Origin: Aquirhabdus sp.
GTDB lineage: Bacteria; Pseudomonadota; Gammaproteobacteria; Pseudomonadales; Moraxellaceae
Assembly (NCBI GenBank): GCA_030150595.1
Contig: JASLFQ010000283.1
Coordinates: 1-7,846 of the forward strand
Length of the DNA stretch: 7,846 nt
Direction: 5' to 3'
The notes below the pieces were generated by a model. It was not told where the DNA came from. It worked only from the letters and a program-made list of their open reading frames with translations, and ran no database searches. A program made the position numbers and the translations under genes. This document shows positions 6,409-7,846 of this stretch, piece by piece. The number at the start of each line of letters is the position of its first letter. Within the stretch, counting starts at the first letter, position 1.

Positions 6409-6750
6409 TTACATTTTGCCCCATCCCACTTGTTGCCCTAAAAAGTGACTAATTTCTTCAGCAGTAGTTTGATTAATTGTTGTGATAAAGATTGAATAAA
6501 GAGTGAAGTCACAACTGAACTCAATCGGGTTACCGTTTATTTCATAAACGAGTTCAACAAAGTCTTCATATGGTTCGAATTGTGGAACAGATTTCTCGGT
6601 CAACTGGTAGGAATGACTTAGTCTTTCAATAATGTCAGATACGCATTCTCTCCACTCTCTATTTTCCCCATCAAAATCAACTTTATACCAGAGCGTAAGA
6701 GTATTCTTTGGAAAGTGTGGTGCAGTTGTTCTATTCAGTACTTTATACAT
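6409..6750 (-). CDS. Small hypothetical protein, unrecognised
   Basis: I do not recognise this protein. From the ATG at 6750 it has 113 residues, with no signal peptide or membrane helix and an acidic, aromatic-rich composition (LWYKVDFDGENREW near 20-33; FEPYEDFVELVYEINGNPIEF near 58-78; then FTLYSIFITTINQTTAEEISHFLGQQ). The alternating hydrophobic strands followed by a helix suggest a small alpha+beta domain. An in-frame GTG at 6786 would add 12 residues but lies against the A/T arm of the terminator and has no ribosome site, so ATG 6750 is preferred, although its own site is also weak. The gene is visibly richer in A+T than lptF, lptG or pepA, which hints at later acquisition. The terminator just upstream isolates it from the exonuclease gene, so it needs a promoter in the ~40 nt between or read-through. 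A small toxin-antitoxin or immunity-type role is possible but unsupported. Confidence 0.65.
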   Translation of the reverse strand: MYKVLNRTTAPHFPKNTLTLWYKVDFDGENREWRECVSDIIERLSHSYQLTEKSVPQFEPYEDFVELVYEINGNPIEFSCDFTLYSIFITTINQTTAEEISHFLGQQVGWGKM

Positions 6751-6786
6751 TTTCGCTACTTTATGAGTGAGGTAAACATCAAACAC

Positions 6787-6827
6787 AAAAAAAGCCGTGC
6801 TAAATCATCCTGATCGCACGGCTTTTT
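6787..6827. terminator. Strong bidirectional intrinsic terminator
   Basis: GCCGTGC (6794-6800) pairs perfectly with GCACGGC (6816-6822). Inside, ATCA (6804-6807) can pair with TGAT (6811-6814). Seven A (6787-6793) precede the stem and five T (6823-6827) follow it, giving a U-tract in both directions. No plus-strand gene ends here, so its likely job is to end minus-strand transcripts coming from the exonuclease gene or from a small RNA in 6830-7040. Confidence 0.88.
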
Positions 6828-6829
6828 GT

Positions 6830-7013
6830 TCAACTTGTTCAACACTCTGGGTAATTTGCACGCTCGTCATGCGCTAGGCATGGCTCACGGTGTCTTTTTT
6901 CTAACAACGGTTTGTATCTCCCCCTTTTGGCGATCCATACCGACGTTCCTATGCTGCAACCCAATGATCGGATGTTTGATCTTGGTTAAATAGTGGTCAA
7001 TATCGCAACTTAA
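6830..7013 (-). ncRNA. Candidate small RNA or long 3' untranslated region
   Basis: No convincing protein gene lies between the exonuclease stop and the terminator. Read on the minus strand the stretch has a good hairpin (AACC-AA-GAUC pairing with GAUC-A-UU-G-GGUU, plus-strand 6958-6987, 8-nt loop), a second small one (CATGC/GCATG around GCTAG, 6868-6882), purine-rich single-stranded tracts, and a strong terminator as 3' end. This is the architecture of a terminator-ended small RNA of up to ~200 nt. No promoter is clear: TTGACC is present near 7000 but without a good -10. I could not match it to 6S, tmRNA, RNase P, 4.5S RNA or a known riboswitch. It may simply be the 3' end of the exonuclease transcript. 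Confidence 0.22.
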
Positions 7014-7031
7014 TGTCAGCTTATGCTGACA
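7014..7031. repeat. Short perfect inverted repeat after the exonuclease stop
   Basis: TGTCAGC (7014-7020) and GCTGACA (7025-7031) are perfect reverse complements around TTAT. It starts 9 nt beyond the stop codon of the minus-strand exonuclease gene. No T-run follows on either strand, so it is not a typical intrinsic terminator. It could stabilise the mRNA 3' end or be a protein-binding palindrome. Confidence 0.6.
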
Positions 7032-7040
7032 AAAATCACC

Positions 7041-7844
7041 TTAAAGTGTGATCTGGTAGTCAATCACAACAGGAGAGTGGTCACTGAATCGCGTATCTCG
7101 ATAAATAAACACGTTTTTTATCTGATTTTTCCAATCTTTTGATGCAATTTGATAATCAATTCTCCATCCCACATTTTTTGCCCATGCTTGTCCACGATTC
7201 GACCACCATGAGTATTCTTCGGCATTTTTGTTTAATTCCCGGAAAGTATCAATGTAGCCGAGTGAAAATACGTCGTCCATCCAAGCGCGTTCATGCGGCA
7301 AGCAACCTGAGTTACCAATATTCCCTTTCCAGTTTTTCAGATCAATGTCTTTATGCGTGATATTCACATCGCTACAGAAGACGATAGAGCGATTTTCTGT
7401 CTGCCATTGTTTAAAAATTGGCAGCATTTTTTGAATAAATTCGTCTTTGCGCGCTTGGGCGAGTTCTGAGCTTGAACCTGACGGAATATATACCGAAGCG
7501 ACATCAAATGTTTTACCATTGACCTCAAATGTAGCGATAGTGCAGCGTCCTTCGCTGTCACAAAGATCAAAGCCCAAACCGTCTTTGATTTTGACAAAGG
7601 GCAAGCGACTATAGATGGCAGTGCCTGCATAGCCTGCTTTTTCGCCAGGAAATAAATGGGTGTGCCATAGTGCAGGTTTATGGCTTTCTAACCATTGATG
7701 CTCTTGTAAACGGGTTTCTTGCAGACAAATGACGTCAATGTCTGATGCATCGAGCCATTCAATGAATCCTTTGCTTGCGGCGGAACGTAAACCGTTGGCA
7801 TTCAGTGAAACGATGCGGATTAAACCTGTTTCCTTTGCTATCAT
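7041..7844 (-). CDS. xthA: Exodeoxyribonuclease III / AP endonuclease, APE1-like subgroup
   Basis: A base-excision-repair enzyme that cuts DNA at abasic sites and trims 3' ends. The 267 residues match the family (E. coli ExoIII 268), so the gene is probably complete, although only two bases lie upstream of the ATG at 7844 and an earlier start cannot be excluded. Family motifs in order: SLNANGLRSA (13-22, metal-ligand Asn15 region); CLQETR (40-45, metal ligand E43); YAGTAIYS (72-79); VYIPSGSS (118-125, active-site Y119); SDVNITHKDIDLKNWKGN (158-175, catalytic D159 and N161); NVGWRIDY (224-231, D230); and FSDHSPV (253-259, D255 and H256). Segments such as EIDL-type 'DIDLKNWKGN', 'LPHERAW' and 'AKNVGWRIDY' are closer to human APE1 and its neisserial relatives than to E. 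coli ExoIII. All catalytic residues are present. It is followed by a small palindrome and a ~250-nt tail to the terminator at 6787. Confidence 0.95.
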   Translation of the reverse strand: MIAKETGLIRIVSLNANGLRSAASKGFIEWLDASDIDVICLQETRLQEHQWLESHKPALWHTHLFPGEKAGYAGTAIYSRLPFVKIKDGLGFDLCDSEGRCTIATFEVNGKTFDVASVYIPSGSSSELAQARKDEFIQKMLPIFKQWQTENRSIVFCSDVNITHKDIDLKNWKGNIGNSGCLPHERAWMDDVFSLGYIDTFRELNKNAEEYSWWSNRGQAWAKNVGWRIDYQIASKDWKNQIKNVFIYRDTRFSDHSPVVIDYQITL

Positions 7845-7846
7845 TG

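Noticed and set aside
6294..6452. Plus-strand ORF of 52 codons starting ATG GCA AAA
   Set aside because: No ribosome site, no recognisable motif, it covers the candidate methyltransferase promoter and runs antisense into the end of the hypothetical gene.
6751..6786. GTG start at 6786 for the small hypothetical gene
   Set aside because: It directly abuts the terminator A/T tract and has no ribosome site; the ATG at 6750 is preferred.
6805..6870. 21-codon minus-strand ORF ending inside the terminator, possible attenuator leader peptide
   Set aside because: No Shine-Dalgarno before its ATG, no run of regulatory codons, and the downstream gene has no known biosynthetic role.
6885..6938. 17-codon minus-strand ORF (MDRQKGEIQ...) with AGGA 8 nt upstream
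   Set aside because: The ribosome site is reasonable but the peptide is very short with no recognisable feature; one such ORF is expected by chance in this length.
6787..7040. CsrA-sponge or 6S-type RNA in the gap after the exonuclease gene
   Set aside because: Only about four GGA triplets occur, near chance expectation, and the ends do not pair as 6S RNA ends do.

Overview
The window is an ordinary chromosomal stretch from a Gram-negative gammaproteobacterium of moderate GC. The best guess is a member of the Moraxellaceae (Acinetobacter or a close relative). This rests on the divergent pairing of pepA-holC with lptF-lptG, which is standard gammaproteobacterial gene order, and on the style of the proteins. 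No species can be named from the sequence alone. All the main genes are recognisable housekeeping genes, interspersed with three small genes I cannot assign to a pathway. I see no CRISPR array, insertion sequence, tRNA, rRNA or phage gene.

Left part (66-2982, all minus strand): pepA (leucyl aminopeptidase), then holC (DNA polymerase III chi subunit) starting 5 nt after the pepA stop, then 37 nt later a small unrecognised gene with a helical C-terminus. These three look like one operon. In many relatives valS follows holC, but it is not seen here. After a 115-nt gap with a weak terminator-like hairpin comes a small gene for an exported protein with an SseB-like segment.

Centre (2983-5555): a 360-nt divergent intergenic region separates pepA from lptF-lptG on the plus strand. 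LptF and LptG are the inner-membrane subunits of the LptB2FG ABC transporter that extracts lipopolysaccharide from the inner membrane. They overlap by 4 nt (ATGA) and are translationally coupled. The pepA leader contains an orphan perfect Shine-Dalgarno sequence in front of a two-codon ORF.

Right part (5556-7846): a GC-rich, ~80-bp imperfect palindromic repeat with a run of nine G lies between the convergent lptG and a minus-strand gene for an MJ0882/RsmC-type methyltransferase, which has a plausible sigma70 promoter. Next come an A+T-richer unrecognised small gene, a strong bidirectional intrinsic terminator, about 210 nt with no convincing gene that could hold a small RNA or a long 3' untranslated region, and at the right edge an APE1-like exodeoxyribonuclease III gene, also on the minus strand.

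The genes do not form a single system: the window mixes LPS transport, peptide turnover, replication and base-excision repair functions. The points most worth checking are the palindromic repeat, the non-coding stretch downstream of the exonuclease gene, the pepA leader and the unassigned small proteins.
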